The position numbers and the translations under genes were made by a program. Shown piece by piece: positions 1 to 16,631 of a stretch of DNA of 64,000 bases. Source of the stretch: Myripristis murdjan (taxonomy: Eukaryota; Chordata; Actinopteri; Holocentriformes; Holocentridae); the NCBI RefSeq assembly GCF_902150065.1, contig NC_043990.1, forward strand, positions 17,521,699 to 17,585,698. The letters run 5' to 3'. The notes beneath the pieces are model-generated. The model ran no database searches. It was not told the origin of the DNA and saw nothing but the letters and a program-made list of their open reading frames with translations. Position 1 is the first letter of the stretch. Every line of letters begins with the position of its first letter.

Positions 1-136
1 ATCTTGATTTGTTTGCTTTTCCACCCTTCCTCCCATCACCCTCTTTGTTCTGTGCTTTCCCCTCACTCCCCCTCTTGTTATTTTTTTGACTACTGAAATT
101 TTCTCCTACTTACACTCTATTTTTCTCCCCTTCCAG

Positions 137-779
137 TCCATAGAGCAGATCCTACAGCGTGGGCGCTCAGCCCCTGTGGCCCGCACCCACTCCTTCTCCC
201 TGACTCTAACTCAAGCCCACAACAACCCGCTTGTCCGCAGGGACGAGCCATTGATGTCCCCAGGGATATGTGTGACCTCTGCCCACCTGGTCAGTCCACT
301 GTGCCCCATCATATGTACTTTATATCCCAAAGCTAGCATGCAGTTGAAGGTTATCAACCACATATCAACTACATGTTAAACCTTGGTGATCATGAGTCTT
401 AGAATGTAAATGTCACATGTCAAGTCATGGCACTTCTTATTGTGTTTGAGAAGTGTGTGCAATGTATGTTGCTATCTGAGAAACTGGAAAACAGATATTT
501 TTTTAATATAATTTTGATTTTAAATTTGATTCTTGCTCTGAGGATTTTTTTTCTTACTGATATCTCCTTTTTCTTCTCATCCAGTACGAGCGCTCCCACT
601 CTCAGGTCCGTGAAGCGCGCCCGCCACCACGTTTCAGCAAGAAAGTCTTTCAGAACAACTCTAATGTGGCAGGCGCGGGTGACCCTCGGGCCAAACTGGG
701 CAGCTATTCCCAGGCTTATGGCACTATCAACAAGACCGGATTGGACAATCTACTGCGGAACTGCCCTTACAACCAATAA
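137..779 (+). CDS. mapk15: Last two coding exons of a MAPK15 (ERK7/ERK8)-like kinase, 5' part outside the window
   Basis: Two exons join in phase 0: 137-289 (acceptor TTCCAG, donor GTCAGT) and 585-779 (acceptor ATCCAG, stop TAA), giving 115 C-terminal residues. The visible part is a low-complexity tail rich in Arg, Ser, Pro and Gln, with no catalytic domain. Its end contains LGSYSQAYGTINKTGLDNLL, which from memory resembles the conserved GYSQAYGTV segment at the end of MAPK15; an upstream NPLVRRDEP stretch also fits a kinase tail. MAPK15 is an atypical MAP kinase of cilia, basal bodies and autophagy. In humans it lies beside FAM83H in 8q24.3 near GRINA, and both occur downstream here, so synteny supports the call. 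No break is seen. The identification rests on a short tail and recalled homology. Confidence 0.68.
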
Positions 780-1439
780 CACACTGGAGTTTACATGGAT
801 AGATGGGACCTGCGTTTTGCTTGTATTAGGAAAGGCCCCTTCCACTACAAACGTTACCTTCAACTAGGATGTTGCCAGGTGAAAGAGACCTTGTAAAAAA
901 ATATATATAGAGAGAGAGAGAAATAAAAAAAAGCTCTACATTGTATAGATTGTGCCCATGGAGACATGGAATTCCATCCACTGTGACAGTGAATGTGTAT
1001 TTGTAAAGTTCAGTGTGATTTCATATCACTGTTATCAAATTTGATCAGAAACACATGTTGACATGCCAAACTGGTATACACAGTTTTTCCATATTTTACT
1101 TTCAGTTCTATTTTATATAGTGGAGTAACTTATGCAACAGAGAAATATGTTTAATGTAAATACAGTTACAAGAAACCTGTTTGTTCCTTTAACGTGTATA
1201 GAAAGCAAAACAACAACAACAACAACAAGGGTCCTTTTTTTTCTTGGGCCCAATTCATATTCTGCTACAGACACAAATGACTGGTGATGATTAAAATGAT
1301 TACGCAAAGCAGCATTCATGAGCAGTTTTTCACTGGTGGGCAGCTATTGCCAAACGTTTTTTTTTTCTAAAGCTAGGGTTGCATCCATTTGACCCATTTC
1401 CCGTTAAATCGCAAAGTGATAGAGAAAGTAAAGTCCATG
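780..1439 (+). other. 3' UTR of the MAPK15-like gene and spacer to GRINA
   Basis: An AATAAA polyadenylation signal lies at 922-927, about 145 nt after the stop, preceded by a short (AG)n run. The rest is AT-rich spacer with a (CAA)n stretch near 1210. No other coding potential is convincing. Confidence 0.55.
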
Positions 1440-1669
1440 TGGCAGCAGCTGAGTCGCCGGTCATTCTCGTGTTACCCGGAGATTCCCACAAACCACATGA
1501 CAGCATCGTGAGGTGACGTCAGCGGTTCCTGACCCATTTGTCAGGTCCGCCTGCTCCCAGACCAGAGGCTCAGGAGGAGGCAGCCGAAACGAAGGCTGGT
1601 GTCGGCACGTACTCTCCGACGAATACCCCTCTATATCACCGGACGCACGTTAACGATATTACCTAAACG
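1440..1669 (+). promoter_or_regulatory. grina: Putative GRINA promoter and non-coding exon 1 with a perfect CRE
   Basis: This block is much richer in GC and CpG than its surroundings and ends at a consensus donor (GTAAGG at 1670). The first coding exon of GRINA has an in-frame ATG 36 nt after an acceptor at 8786-8787, so an upstream non-coding exon is needed, and this is the best candidate. A palindromic TGACGTCA (CREB/ATF class) lies at 1514-1521. The exact transcription start cannot be read from the sequence. The resulting intron 1 would be about 7.1 kb. Confidence 0.5.
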
Positions 1670-3214
1670 GTAAGGATACCGCCTCTTCAGGTCGTCCGTG
1701 TTGTTTTTTTCCGAATTGAAATTAAAGCAGCCGTTAAAAAACAACGGTTTTGTGTACGACGTTAGAGCCAGCGGATCTCCAAGCTGCGTCGCTTACCGAC
1801 GTTCAGCATCTTGCTCGCTGCCAACTGCAGCGTTAGCACATCAGACTCCGATGTAGCTTCATGTTATTAACAAACCAGAGAACGTTATAAAACGTGAATT
1901 GGCTAAACAACCGGATAAACTGAGTAAAAATGTATTTAGGTGTACAGAAAGCTGGCAACGAGTCGTAGCCACTTGCCGACATGTCAACGACAAGCTAGCC
2001 TAGCATTATCAAACAGGGAGGCGCGGCGTGGGGTCCATAAAATCATGGATGGATTCACTATGGCCAGCCTAAGATCTTTCACATCTCTTGCGTCTTTGTG
2101 TACAGTTTCTCCATATTTCGTTGTTACGAAATCGTCCTGTTAGCTTGGAATAATATTAGTCCGGTGGCTGTGGTGTTTTTTTTTTTTTGGACGAGTGTCG
2201 CATTTCACCGGACCAGTGCGGCCTAGATGGACAGGCGCCCGCTGCAGGTGTAAAGATGCCGACGAGGCACAGTGTTTACAGTAACGCTAGCTCGATGGCT
2301 CCAGGGTGACTGTGCTCAAGTCCTGTTTGTTCGGTCTCCCCTTTTGCTATTGTAAAACATTACCTACATTTGATTAAAACCTGTAATGCGTATGCAACGG
2401 TCGGATATTGCAAATTATCATCCCCTGCGAACACTGTGATACTTGTGTTGGATCGCTGTTTTCATAGTCTGCCAATGTGCGTTGTATCGCTCACTATCAA
2501 ACAAACCATGACTAAACAAATAAATAAATAAGGTGTTAAGCAACTGCATATTGTATGATTCTGCAGATTGTCTCCATACATGTTGCAGTATATATGCTTA
2601 TGTTTTTTATTTTTTTTATTTTGGCCGAGATGTATTGAAATATGCGTGCAGTAGAGACACTGTTTCACATGGTATTTAGGCTGCTTTGTCTTATCAGTAG
2701 GCCTGTTCCTAGCAGAGTTGACAACACAAATGCATACTGTCTCTGTTATCCATAAAATCTGCTTTCTCTATCAGAGGTCTGTGTTTCATTGTTTATTAAT
2801 AGCTATTACAATAACAGCTTTCATTTGTGGGTAGATCTCTGGTAATGGTGGAATCTCACTAGTTTGAGGTGTTATAGTCTTTCTGGCCTTTTTTCAAGAG
2901 GGTTGAACATGCCTGGAGAGATTTTTGACAGGATTTCAGCATTGTCTGCGGTTGGTCAGTAAAAGGAAGAGTGAGGGTAGGAGAATTCTACTAAGCTAGT
3001 GTAGTTTCTGCCATTGTGCCACCATCCATCTGTGTGACAGTCTTGAATCTGTTCCAGGGCTACTGAATCTCTGTTGCAGCCATGGAAATAAGTGCCTCAT
3101 CCTGCACTGGTCTTTTATGGGTTCATTCCATTTTGTTATTGAGGAACAGCCAATGTGTGGAGAATAGGAAAGGTGGAAAATTGAGCATCTTGCAAGTCTC
3201 TCTTAGGGTTAGGG

Positions 3215-3405
3215 TTAGGGGGGCTATGGCTCACTATGTAGAGCACTTACGATGTAATACTAAGGCTAAGCCACAGTGGCCGGGGTTCGAATCTGGCCCA
3301 GACCCTTTGATGCATGTCGTCCCCTCTCTCTGCCCTGTCCTTCCTGTCTCTCTCCACTGTAACTCTCCAATAAAGCAGAAATGCCCCAAAAAATTATCTT
3401 TAAAA
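3215..3405 (+). mobile_element. tRNA-derived SINE
   Basis: A tRNA-like head (GGCTCACTATGTAGAGC, box A-like, from about 3227) is followed by a clear box B, GGTTCGAATCT, at 3284-3294. A CT-rich body (CCCTCTCTCTGCCCTGTCC) and an A-rich tail with CAATAAAG and poly-A near 3370-3405 follow. The layout is that of an RNA polymerase III promoter SINE. A related diverged copy lies on the minus strand near 32.5 kb. It lies in GRINA intron 1 in sense orientation. Element ends are approximate. Confidence 0.7.
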
Positions 3406-6400
3406 AGAAGTCTCTTTTTTCATTGTAGTTACATGTTTTCTTCAGATGTAGGTTTTCAATGATAGTTTTACTTTGACCAGAACAATAAAGCTGAACCAGC
3501 TTGCCAACACCACATCCTAAAATTGTTGGGCATCCTTTTGCACATCATAAATAAAGATTAGGTTATTTAAAAGTGACATTACCAGGTTTTGAAGTTGTGC
3601 TGAGCAGGAGCATTGACCAGGCTAAGGTGCTTTGTGATGCAGCCATCTGTCACAAGGTGAGGTGTCTGCAGGTTTGACATAGCTAGAGTTGCTGCTGACA
3701 CGGCGTGACATGATGACGATATCCCGCCAGACTGCTGCATAGGCTGGCAGACAGGCTGAAGACTCCACTGACAACAGTTCACTGTAGGTCTGTTTACTAA
3801 GTGGCCCTGATGACACAGTTTTATAATGACTCAGATTTTTATCCTTGGGTATTGAGCGATTTAACTTGTGTGGTTAAAATCCATACCTCTGTGTTTTATT
3901 GCAGCCTGTGAAACAACTGTACAGTCTGTGGTTTGAACAAGTTGAAAAACTTTTACTTTTGAAACTTGTTCTCAGCAGTTGTTAAAAAGCAGCAATAGGC
4001 TATACATTTGCATAAATGTTCCTTTCTGCAAGGCAACGGCTTGCATCTGAAGGGAAATTTTTATTGAACTACATTGTCTAAAGGGATTGGAAACACTCAA
4101 ACTTTTTTTTTTAATGTTAACTGCAGTGTAGACCACTTTGACACAGAAGACAATAACATTAGGTTTTACCTCCACATATAGTTTTTTTGTTGACTTGCCA
4201 ATGTTTTAGGTGCTAAATCAATATCAATCAACATCTTTATTCCAGGGTCAGTGTTCAAATTACCTGAATGTCTGGATGTTTTGTAGTGTCTCACTTTACT
4301 TCAAATCTGCGCAATCATATTGATTTGATAATCCCCTCACCCCCAGACCACCCTTTTCTATATACCCAGTGCAATGCATTTTCAAACTAGTGGGGTAGGT
4401 GGAGATGGACTGAAACGGGAGTGTATACAAGTACACACAAATGTTATATCTATGTCCAAAGAGAGTAAAGCTTGTATGAATGAAAAACTAAGAACTGCTT
4501 TCCTCTGAAACTTGTGTTTTGAGGACATCACACCAATACAGACTATCACAGAGATTGAATTAAAAACAATGGAAAAAAGTGACTGACAACTTTCTAAGAA
4601 CTGGCACATTTTGTTTTTCCAAAATTGCTGATGCTGCTGTGATGCCAAGCTCAAAGGGCTTTCTACTGCTGCACAAGTGAATCTCCTATTCTGTGTGAGT
4701 GAAACTGCTCCAGTTTCATCCTGATATCACTGACTCACTGGAGTCTTAACTTTTAGCTTGAACAGAGTATTTTGTCCTCTAAAACATCATTTTTTAGAAA
4801 GAGTATGATTATTATGTGTTCTGTTATGAACCATCACGACTCCCCACCTGTAACGTGTTTAGGACTCTTTCATAAGCAAGTTGACTTCCACATTGGCCCC
4901 ACTTCTTTGTGTGGCTGTTGCTTTTTAGCTGTGTTGTTCAGTCATGCACACAGCATGTTATACATAGGCTCGTCCAGTTATTGTGCTAGCCTAATTGTGT
5001 TATGTGGCTTTCTGGCTAGCCCAGTGAATCCCTCCCCTTAGCCTAATTCCCCCCAAGCGATAGCCATCAGCAGAAGCCAGGGATAGTGGCACCGTCTTTA
5101 TCCACAGGGCCAGGACGTCACTCATAAGAGGATTTGAACCCTCCCACTTTACGCATATGGAGCTGTACAAAAACAGTGCTTCACACTTACTTCTCCCCAC
5201 CATGCACCTGTCTTCACTCTCACTGTTTCAGGCTGAAGTGAAACTACTGTGGCTAAGATGGCACATTTAGAGTGAAGTATGTCTGTCTTTTTCATTTCTT
5301 TGTTTTTTTGTTTGTTTGTTTGTTTTTTTAACCACAACAGTGCTTTGCTGTCTGTAGGTTAGTCCCACACCAGTCTATGTGTTGTCTATGCTATAGATTT
5401 TTTTTACAGTGATATCTACCTAGGTCTTAAGATGAATGGAAAGAGAAACTTGTTGTCAAAATACTTGAGGAGCCTGTTGTCTGTACTGACCTAGCTGTTG
5501 TCATAGTATGCAGGCTGCAGGCATTAGTGTCCTATTCTCTCACTGTCTGATGTGTTAACTGACATTTATACAAGGTAATCTATTATGTGGAGATAGAAAG
5601 TTACACATAGACTAGCAGCATGATTAAAAGTAGCATTCACCAGAAACAACTTGCTCTGTGTAAAGCCAGTAAGGTTAAATGTGGCCTACCAGATCACCTG
5701 CAACCTTCACTACAGGAAATATAATAGCAATCCTGAGTTACAAAAATTCATTTTGAGTTTTAGTTGATGGATATTGAGTTGATCACATTTGAATTGTGTC
5801 TACATGATTAGTAAAGGACTTTCTAGTTAATGAGCTACATCTGAGGGTTTATTTTGTGTACGTGTGTCCAAGCTTGTATAAGGCTACATGAAAGAAAAAA
5901 AAAATTAAAGAGCTAATGAAAAGAGCATTACCTGTTCTGATTAAGTGAGTGGTCCCTTGTGCTATAAACCAAAGCTATTACAGAGCAGCTATTTATTATT
6001 TACTGATGGACAGATGGATGCACCAGTAATTTAGCAAAACTGCTGCTGCACTGCCTGGGCGGCATGCCTATTGACACAACCATTGTTGTCTAGAAAGCTG
6101 GGAGGGATTTAGTTCCTGAGATAATGATTGTAATCTGTTGTGATCTTAATGGAGACTGTCATTACAAAGCAGAGATCCAGCAGCCACCATGTTTCCCTGT
6201 TGCAGTCTTGCACTGCACTGTCCCAGTGACGGGCAGACATGGATCAGGAAGACACGCTGTGGATTTGTTTTCCAGTAGGAAATGGAGCATTGTTGCATAA
6301 TGCTGCCTGATATTTAGTGTGGCTTGGAAAGAGGAAGAGAAACTGCTGGCAGAGAGACAAATAGTTAGATGATGTTATAATGTTGTGATCTGCCACTCAC

Positions 6401-6989
6401 TGCCTACTTTCTCTGTACTCATCTGATATGGTGTAAAAGATATAGTAGTAGCACTGATGCACAGATGCTGTAGGTTACATCACACTGGTCTACCACTGTA
6501 AACCTTGTCTGATTCCTGGTCCAGCTCTTCTTTTCAAGGCAGCAATTAGAGGAAATGGTTTTGGCTTCCCTCCTCAGCAGACGTCCCATGAGAATTGTTG
6601 GCCATTATGAGACTTGCATATCATCATGGAAAGCACAAAATAACCTTTAAATTTGATGTGAAGTGTCTTTTTTTTTTTTTACATGCTCAGGTCTGTATTC
6701 TGCGTTTGGATGTTTGCGTTAGCGTCACAGAGTGCAATGGAGATGGCAGGGAACCTGTTGACTACGAGGAGGTGTTTGTGTGTGGGGGCCTGGCAGGGGA
6801 AGGACACTGCAGTAGTGGCCAATGTGTCAAGTCAAGGCAGATTAATAATGCATTCAGTTACCAAGGCACCGCCTGCGTCCATGGCAACATTGTCAGTGCT
6901 GGCGGAGGAAACCTTTTAATAAAACCGGTTTTATCAAACAGTGCTTCTGTCATGCCCACCCTACCTTCCTCCTTCACATTGTCTCTGTT

Positions 6990-6991
<2 letters not shown>

Positions 6992-7057
<66 letters not shown>
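6992..7057. repeat. (GT)n microsatellite
   Basis: About 33 uninterrupted GT units inside GRINA intron 1, likely length-polymorphic. Confidence 0.95.
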
Positions 7058-7058
<1 letters not shown>

Positions 7059-7205
7059 AGCACAGAGTGTCCATGCAGCTCAGCTTAATTCACAAGAATC
7101 CTTCATTCCTCTTGCAGTGAAGAGATCATGCAGGCCACTTTGGGGATCCTTGTTTAGTGGGGAAAATTCACAATGGCACGATGGTTTCACGAGGGTAGGC
7201 CAGAG

Positions 7206-7343
7206 TAGGGCTAGGTGATATGAGTGTTACCAAAGTAAAATGCATTATTTCAGTCTATATCAATAATTATTTATGTGTGTGTGTATATATTAATATTGAG
7301 GGAAATGTAATAATTATTGCTATTGTTTTATTGTCCAGCTCTA
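7206..7343. mobile_element. hAT-like MITE, 138 bp, with 8-bp target duplication
   Basis: The element begins TAGGGCTAGGTGATA and ends TATTGTCCAGCTCTA; the reverse complement of the end is TAGAGCTGGACAATA, an imperfect terminal inverted repeat (10 of 15 matches). It is flanked by GGCCAGAG on the left and AGCCAGAG on the right, a 7/8 match consistent with the 8-bp target duplication of hAT elements. The interior is AT-rich with no coding capacity. It lies in GRINA intron 1. Confidence 0.65.
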
Positions 7344-8808
7344 AGCCAGAGCCATATTTGTTATTTTCCCACCCACATCTGCAAATAATACATTTATTGA
7401 AGCTAACCGGTAGTTTTGTATTCACTTAGCCAGCCTGTTGTTTCAAAATGACAATTATGTGTGTAGCCACATAATCTCCTCATGCTACATGAATTCCCAG
7501 TAACTTGGCTAATATTTGCATAAGGCCTCAAACATATTTAGTCTTATCAGTAACGCAGGCCTCAGGCATCTTTGGAGAGTGTGAGTGGAGTGATATACAG
7601 CTCTATTATTTTGGACTGCTATTCCTTAATTGAAACAAAGCAGTCTGTTCAGTCCTCTCTTTCCAGAGACTGCACTTCCTGACAGTGACATGCTTACTGT
7701 CCTGTCTCTTGTCCCTCTTTCAACTCGCTGTCTAAATCCACTGGCTTCCAGATCAGGCTTTCCTAAGCAGCCATTGGTTGAGTTTAGGTGTTTTGATTTC
7801 TCAGAATAGTCAGCGATGACAGTTTTCTTTTAAGCTACTTCCCCCCTCCCCTTCTCTCTCTCTCGCCTAAGACCAGCGTGACGCAAGTGTCTGAGCAATG
7901 TTTATAGTGATTCCCAGCCCTGTGGCCTATTTTCCTGTATTAGGGGATTTGCTTATGCCTGCTTTCCACTAATAAGTCACTGAATAGGTGTACGCTGTAA
8001 TGTCATGGCATCATACTAAGAGCCACTGAACCTAATGAAGAGCTGTTTGGTTCATTTTCGTAACTCCTTGAGCAGAATCCAGATATAAAAAAGGTAAAAC
8101 CGCATCAATGATGATTCTGAGATGAGTGTAGCACTGCTTTAGCTCTGCTTCATCTTTCTTCCTTCATTTTCTTTTTGCTGCATTATTTGATTGCTTGTGA
8201 TCTTTTTAATCAGACAGATGCAGAGTTTGTATCGTTGCCAGTTTGGCCAAGTTGGTGTAGTATCATCACTTACTGTATGTCTTAATGCTTCTCCTTTTAT
8301 TCTGCTTTCTTGTGGGACCCAAAAGAGATGTGCTGAATGAGAAGTCATTGCTTAACATTACCACAAAAAATTGCCTCACTGCTGCCTGAGCAAGAGCACG
8401 ATTCTCAAAACATTTAGCAATCCTGTATGTTCATTCATAACCATTATATGTCTATCGCTTTTTATTTGTGGCACTGTAATAGCTGTAAGAGCAATCTTTT
8501 TCAATTTTTGTGATTCTGTCCTAGGCTCCTTAAAAGCCTTTCTCCCACTGTTTTTTGTTTGTTTGTTTGTTTGTTAGTTTTTTTATTTTTGTTTTACCTT
8601 GATACCATAACATTTACTACTACAGAGGTAAGGTATTAAAATTGAGATGGAGGTCATTATCAACATCCAGCGTGAACTTAAATGTGTGATTTTAAACATC
8701 AAACCTGATTAGTGCATGGTATTTGTGGTGGATGATTTTTTTAATAAGCAAGTACTCATCCCTCCATTTCTATATGTTCCTCTATAGATTGTACTAGGAT
8801 CACAGTGA

Positions 8809-12909
<4,101 letters not shown>

Positions 12910-15140
12910 GGGTACCCCCCCTAAAGGGGACAGATAGGGGAGATGGATTATGCCTCCTCTTGTTGTGGAATGATGCTAAATTGCCCACTTTTCTCTGATT
13001 CCTTTTAAACTTTTTTCTTCACTCATTGTTTCTCCCTCACACTTTCATTCCTCTCCTATCACACAACCCCCATATTTTGTGCAGAAGCAGGTAGATTGGG
13101 CTGTGAAGGTGTTGCGGTCAGTCATAAAAAAACAACGGAGAGTGCTAATTTTTAATTTATTTATTTTACAAAAATCTCGCCGTTAAAGCCAGACCACTGA
13201 GATCCTTCTTTTTCGCCTCCCTCCATTTCGACGATTCTGCTTGCTCTAACTGTCCTCTGCTTCTACTAACACACATGACTGTGTACAGTACTTATCCACT
13301 AACTTCCACTTTGGCTTAACACATGTAGAAGAACATCCTATCCCATGTCTGCTTGGCACTCTGCCTTGCCTTGCTGCACAGAGATTGAACAGGAAGAGTG
13401 GGGAGCACGTCGGTGGCACTTTAAATCGAGTGCAGTGCTGTGATACAGACCAGCTTTGCCTGAAGGGAAGAAGCTATCGCAAGAAAACAAAAAAAAACTA
13501 ACAAAAAAACTTCCTTCAGTATACAGTATGTTTCCGAGACCTTCCTCCCTCCCTTTTCAGCCTGCCAGTGTAAATTAACTCTGCATGGCAACGATGGAAA
13601 CACAACTAACGATGTGTTATGATTCTCTAGAACCACCAGAGGAATACTTCTCCTAGCTTGCTTGTTAACGTCGCTGTAAATAGTTCAGTGTATTACTGTA
13701 TATGATGCTAATGTCCCTCACTACTGATCTCTAGGCATGCTGGAGTGAGTCATACAGATGTGATACTTAATGAGGAAATATGTGCCCTGACATCAGAAAT
13801 TAGCTAATCCAGTACAATGACCAAAACTCTTTCAATGGCGTATAAGGAATGAAGTTTAGTGTTGGGTGTACAAATACAGTTAAACGCAAATATATATTTA
13901 TATAGTCTCTATATATAGTCATACCGGATATCTTTCTCAGAAAGAGAGAAATTGATGCTCTGAAATAATTTTCTATGATTCCAAAGTTTAAACTAATATT
14001 CCCTGAGGATCTTTCTTTTCTTTCTTTTTTGTTTTCCCTGTTCTTTTCTTCACTAATTCCTTTTTGTCTGGTCTTTTATGTCACGTGAAATTTAGTGCTG
14101 TATTTTTTTCCATCATAACAAATGTGAAATATTTAAGTATTGAAATTTCTGATCCGTTTTGTTTCAAGCTCTCAAGCCACCTCAGATTTTTAAAAGTAGT
14201 TTGAAGTTGATGGACAGTAGGCAAGAAGGACATGGTAGGAATAATTTATCATTCTATTTATTGAACTTGCTGTAGAGTACAGGGTTGTTCTGATGTTAGT
14301 ATAGGCTGGAAACTTGAACATTACATTTTGAAGAGATGGTCTCCTTGGAGACTGTTAATGATAGGAATGTGTGCCGTTGTCTCTTGTGTTGAACCTTGAG
14401 TGTCCACATCAGCACTTGAAACTGCAACACGCAGAGTTTCAAAGAAGTTGGTACTGAAGTTTGCCGTGAAAATATGAAACATGGATTACATTTGAACTCT
14501 ATAAAAGTGATCTAGGGAAAATTAATTGATATAAATATTTCTTTCTCACAACATGAATGGCATACTACATATGTATATGAGGACGTTTTAATCTGTGAGT
14601 TCTGTTTGCATTTTTCACCTGTTGCATGACCTTCTCCTCACATTTGCATGTGCTGATAATGCACACTGCACACCAGGTGTTTCTGTTTCAGAGAGACACA
14701 GTGTTGTAAAGCATTGTTTTGGCAGCCCTGTTAGCAAGTTTTTTTTCCCCCAGCAAAGGGAGGGGATTTCTAATTGACTTACATTCATTCTCTACAGTCT
14801 TTCCCAAATGTTAGTCATAACAAGTTTATGCCTAACCTGACCTTAACCCTTACCTTAACGAGTCAGCCAAAATGATCACTGAAAAATTCCTTCACCTTCC
14901 TGGGGTGGAAAAAATTTGCACCCTGTTTAACTTTTTTTTTTTTTTTTTTTTTTAACTCTTGTGTTTGTATCTAACTAATGTGTAAGTGTATATATGACTC
15001 CTTAGTGGTTTGATGTGTATAGAAAAAGTGATTTGGGCTTTGTAGGTCTGTTTGCACTGTATATTTGCATTGAATCAAACTGGAATTGCATTCTCTACAC
15101 TGCTGTTCGCTTTTCATTAAAAGAAATACAATGGAAAGGT
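12910..15140 (+). other. grina: Long 3' UTR of GRINA
   Basis: After the TGA at 12907-12909 there is about 2.2 kb without a recognisable gene. It contains ATTTATTTATTT near 13150 (AU-rich element type), several poly-T runs (the longest near 14932-14953), and an ATTAAA polyadenylation signal at 15116-15121 that fits the end of the transcript. The length of the UTR is inferred from that signal. Confidence 0.55.
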
Positions 15141-15756
15141 GTCATTCCCTGTGTGCTCATTCACTTCCCATAAACAGACAGTAACAACAAATTTTCTAAA
15201 ACAAGGACTATCCCCAGTCTCTGGATAAATATTTCTGGTACACTGAACTCTAGCTGTTTTTGAAGGCAGCCACACTCTGTCTTGACTGCAAATACACTGC
15301 CTTGCTGTAACATGACCACTAAAGAGTCATGCAAGTAACAAATTCCTCAGTTTGCCAGGCCGTGCAGTTTGAGAGTCTGGCGCACAACCACAGCGAACGT
15401 ACTGCAACCTAATAAGATCAAATAATCAACAGTTCAGATATGTAATGCAATCAAAGCAAAACTGCATGTCATTCCTGGTCAGCAGCAAGAGTGTGACTGT
15501 TGTGGTGCAGGAAGTCGGATAACACTGCCAGGGTTAGATTAAATCATCCTGCAGCCTCCCATTATAAAAATGTACTATATTGAGAAGTGTCCACAAAATA
15601 ACATGCTTTGCAATGGCTCTGTGCAGTGTATTTTTACAGCTGACAACTAAATATTGACTTTTTTTTTTTTATCATTATTGTTCTTATTATCCAGTATTAG
15701 TAGTATATGAAAAAACTGTCTCTTTAACGGTTGCCCAACTCCAAAGCTTACACACA

Positions 15757-15963
<207 letters not shown>

Positions 15964-15989
15964 TATTATATATATGCTATTGCAAAGCG

Positions 15990-16173
15990 AGCAGGAAAAT
16001 GGGTTTTGTGTCTACTTGTGGCCCACAGGCGCACGAACACCGCTATAGTTTGGGCGCAAGTCTCGGAGCCGCTTCGACGGTGAACGGCTCACAACGGGAT
16101 AAAGTTTGCTTTTGTTTTCCCTTTTGCTTTCCGTAAAGCCTGTTCGAGCCGGATAAATAGGACAAATCTGCAG
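15990..16173 (+). promoter_or_regulatory. syce1: Putative promoter and non-coding exon 1 of the SYCE1-like gene
   Basis: CpG content rises sharply (CGCACGAACACCGC, GAGCCGCTTCGACGG) directly after the AT microsatellite, and the block ends with CTGCAG followed by a GTAAGA donor at 16174. The next acceptor is TTCCTCACAG, with the exon beginning about 16494; the coding ATG is at 16632. An upstream ATG at 16546 opens a frame that overlaps the main start out of frame, which could dampen translation if the exon really begins at 16494. Confidence 0.45.
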
Positions 16174-16631
16174 GTAAGATGAAATAAACTCTACATGTGC
16201 AATGGAATACTTGAAGGTTCAGCCGGGCCTGAAACCGTTGAGTTTGGAGGTGGCTTGTTGGGTTTACAAAAGTATGCTAACACACAGTTGTGTTAGAAAA
16301 AGGGAAGATAGTCATTAAATTCATAGTGTTAGTTGTTAATTAATTATTTAAGTGGTCCCTGTGTCCGCCATGCGTCCACTATTTACCAGCTAGCTAACGG
16401 AGCAACCGGAGGAAAGCTAGCTTGTATGGCTAGTTGATGTTAGCGAGCTCATTTGAAATGCTAACAGCTTGGCCCTTGTTTTTTCCTCACAGGTTTCAAC
16501 CTTCAGGGTGTTAGTAAAGCCCCCAAAACGTAGTTAAATTAGGTTATGTTGCAAAGAAGCAGAGGTGTTATTTTAAAATACAAATGCGTTTACGTTTACA
16601 ATCTTCTGTGTAAGGCACGGGTGGCGGAAAC

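Larger units (their letters stand above)
1670..8787 (+). other. grina: GRINA intron 1 (about 7.1 kb)
   Basis: Runs from the GTAAGG donor of the putative exon 1 to the TCTATAG acceptor before the first coding exon. It holds a SINE (about 3215-3405), a (GT)n tract (6992-7057), a short hAT-like MITE (7206-7343), poly-T runs and a (GTTT)n run near 8555. The open frame at 6595-7218 is partly microsatellite translation and shows no family signature. No other gene is supported. Confidence 0.5.

Noticed and set aside
3203-3221. Three TTAGGG-like units, a possible interstitial telomere repeat
   Set aside because: Only about two and a half units, directly joined to a SINE; too short to be telomere-derived with any confidence.
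5005-5200. Minus-strand GGTTCAAATCC box B-like motif, possible tRNA or SINE
   Set aside because: No matching box A at the right distance and no cloverleaf could be drawn; at most an old repeat fragment.
6595-7218. 207-codon open frame with Cys-rich stretches
   Set aside because: A third of it is translated GT microsatellite (Cys-Val repeats) and the rest lies inside GRINA intron 1 with no splice structure or family match.
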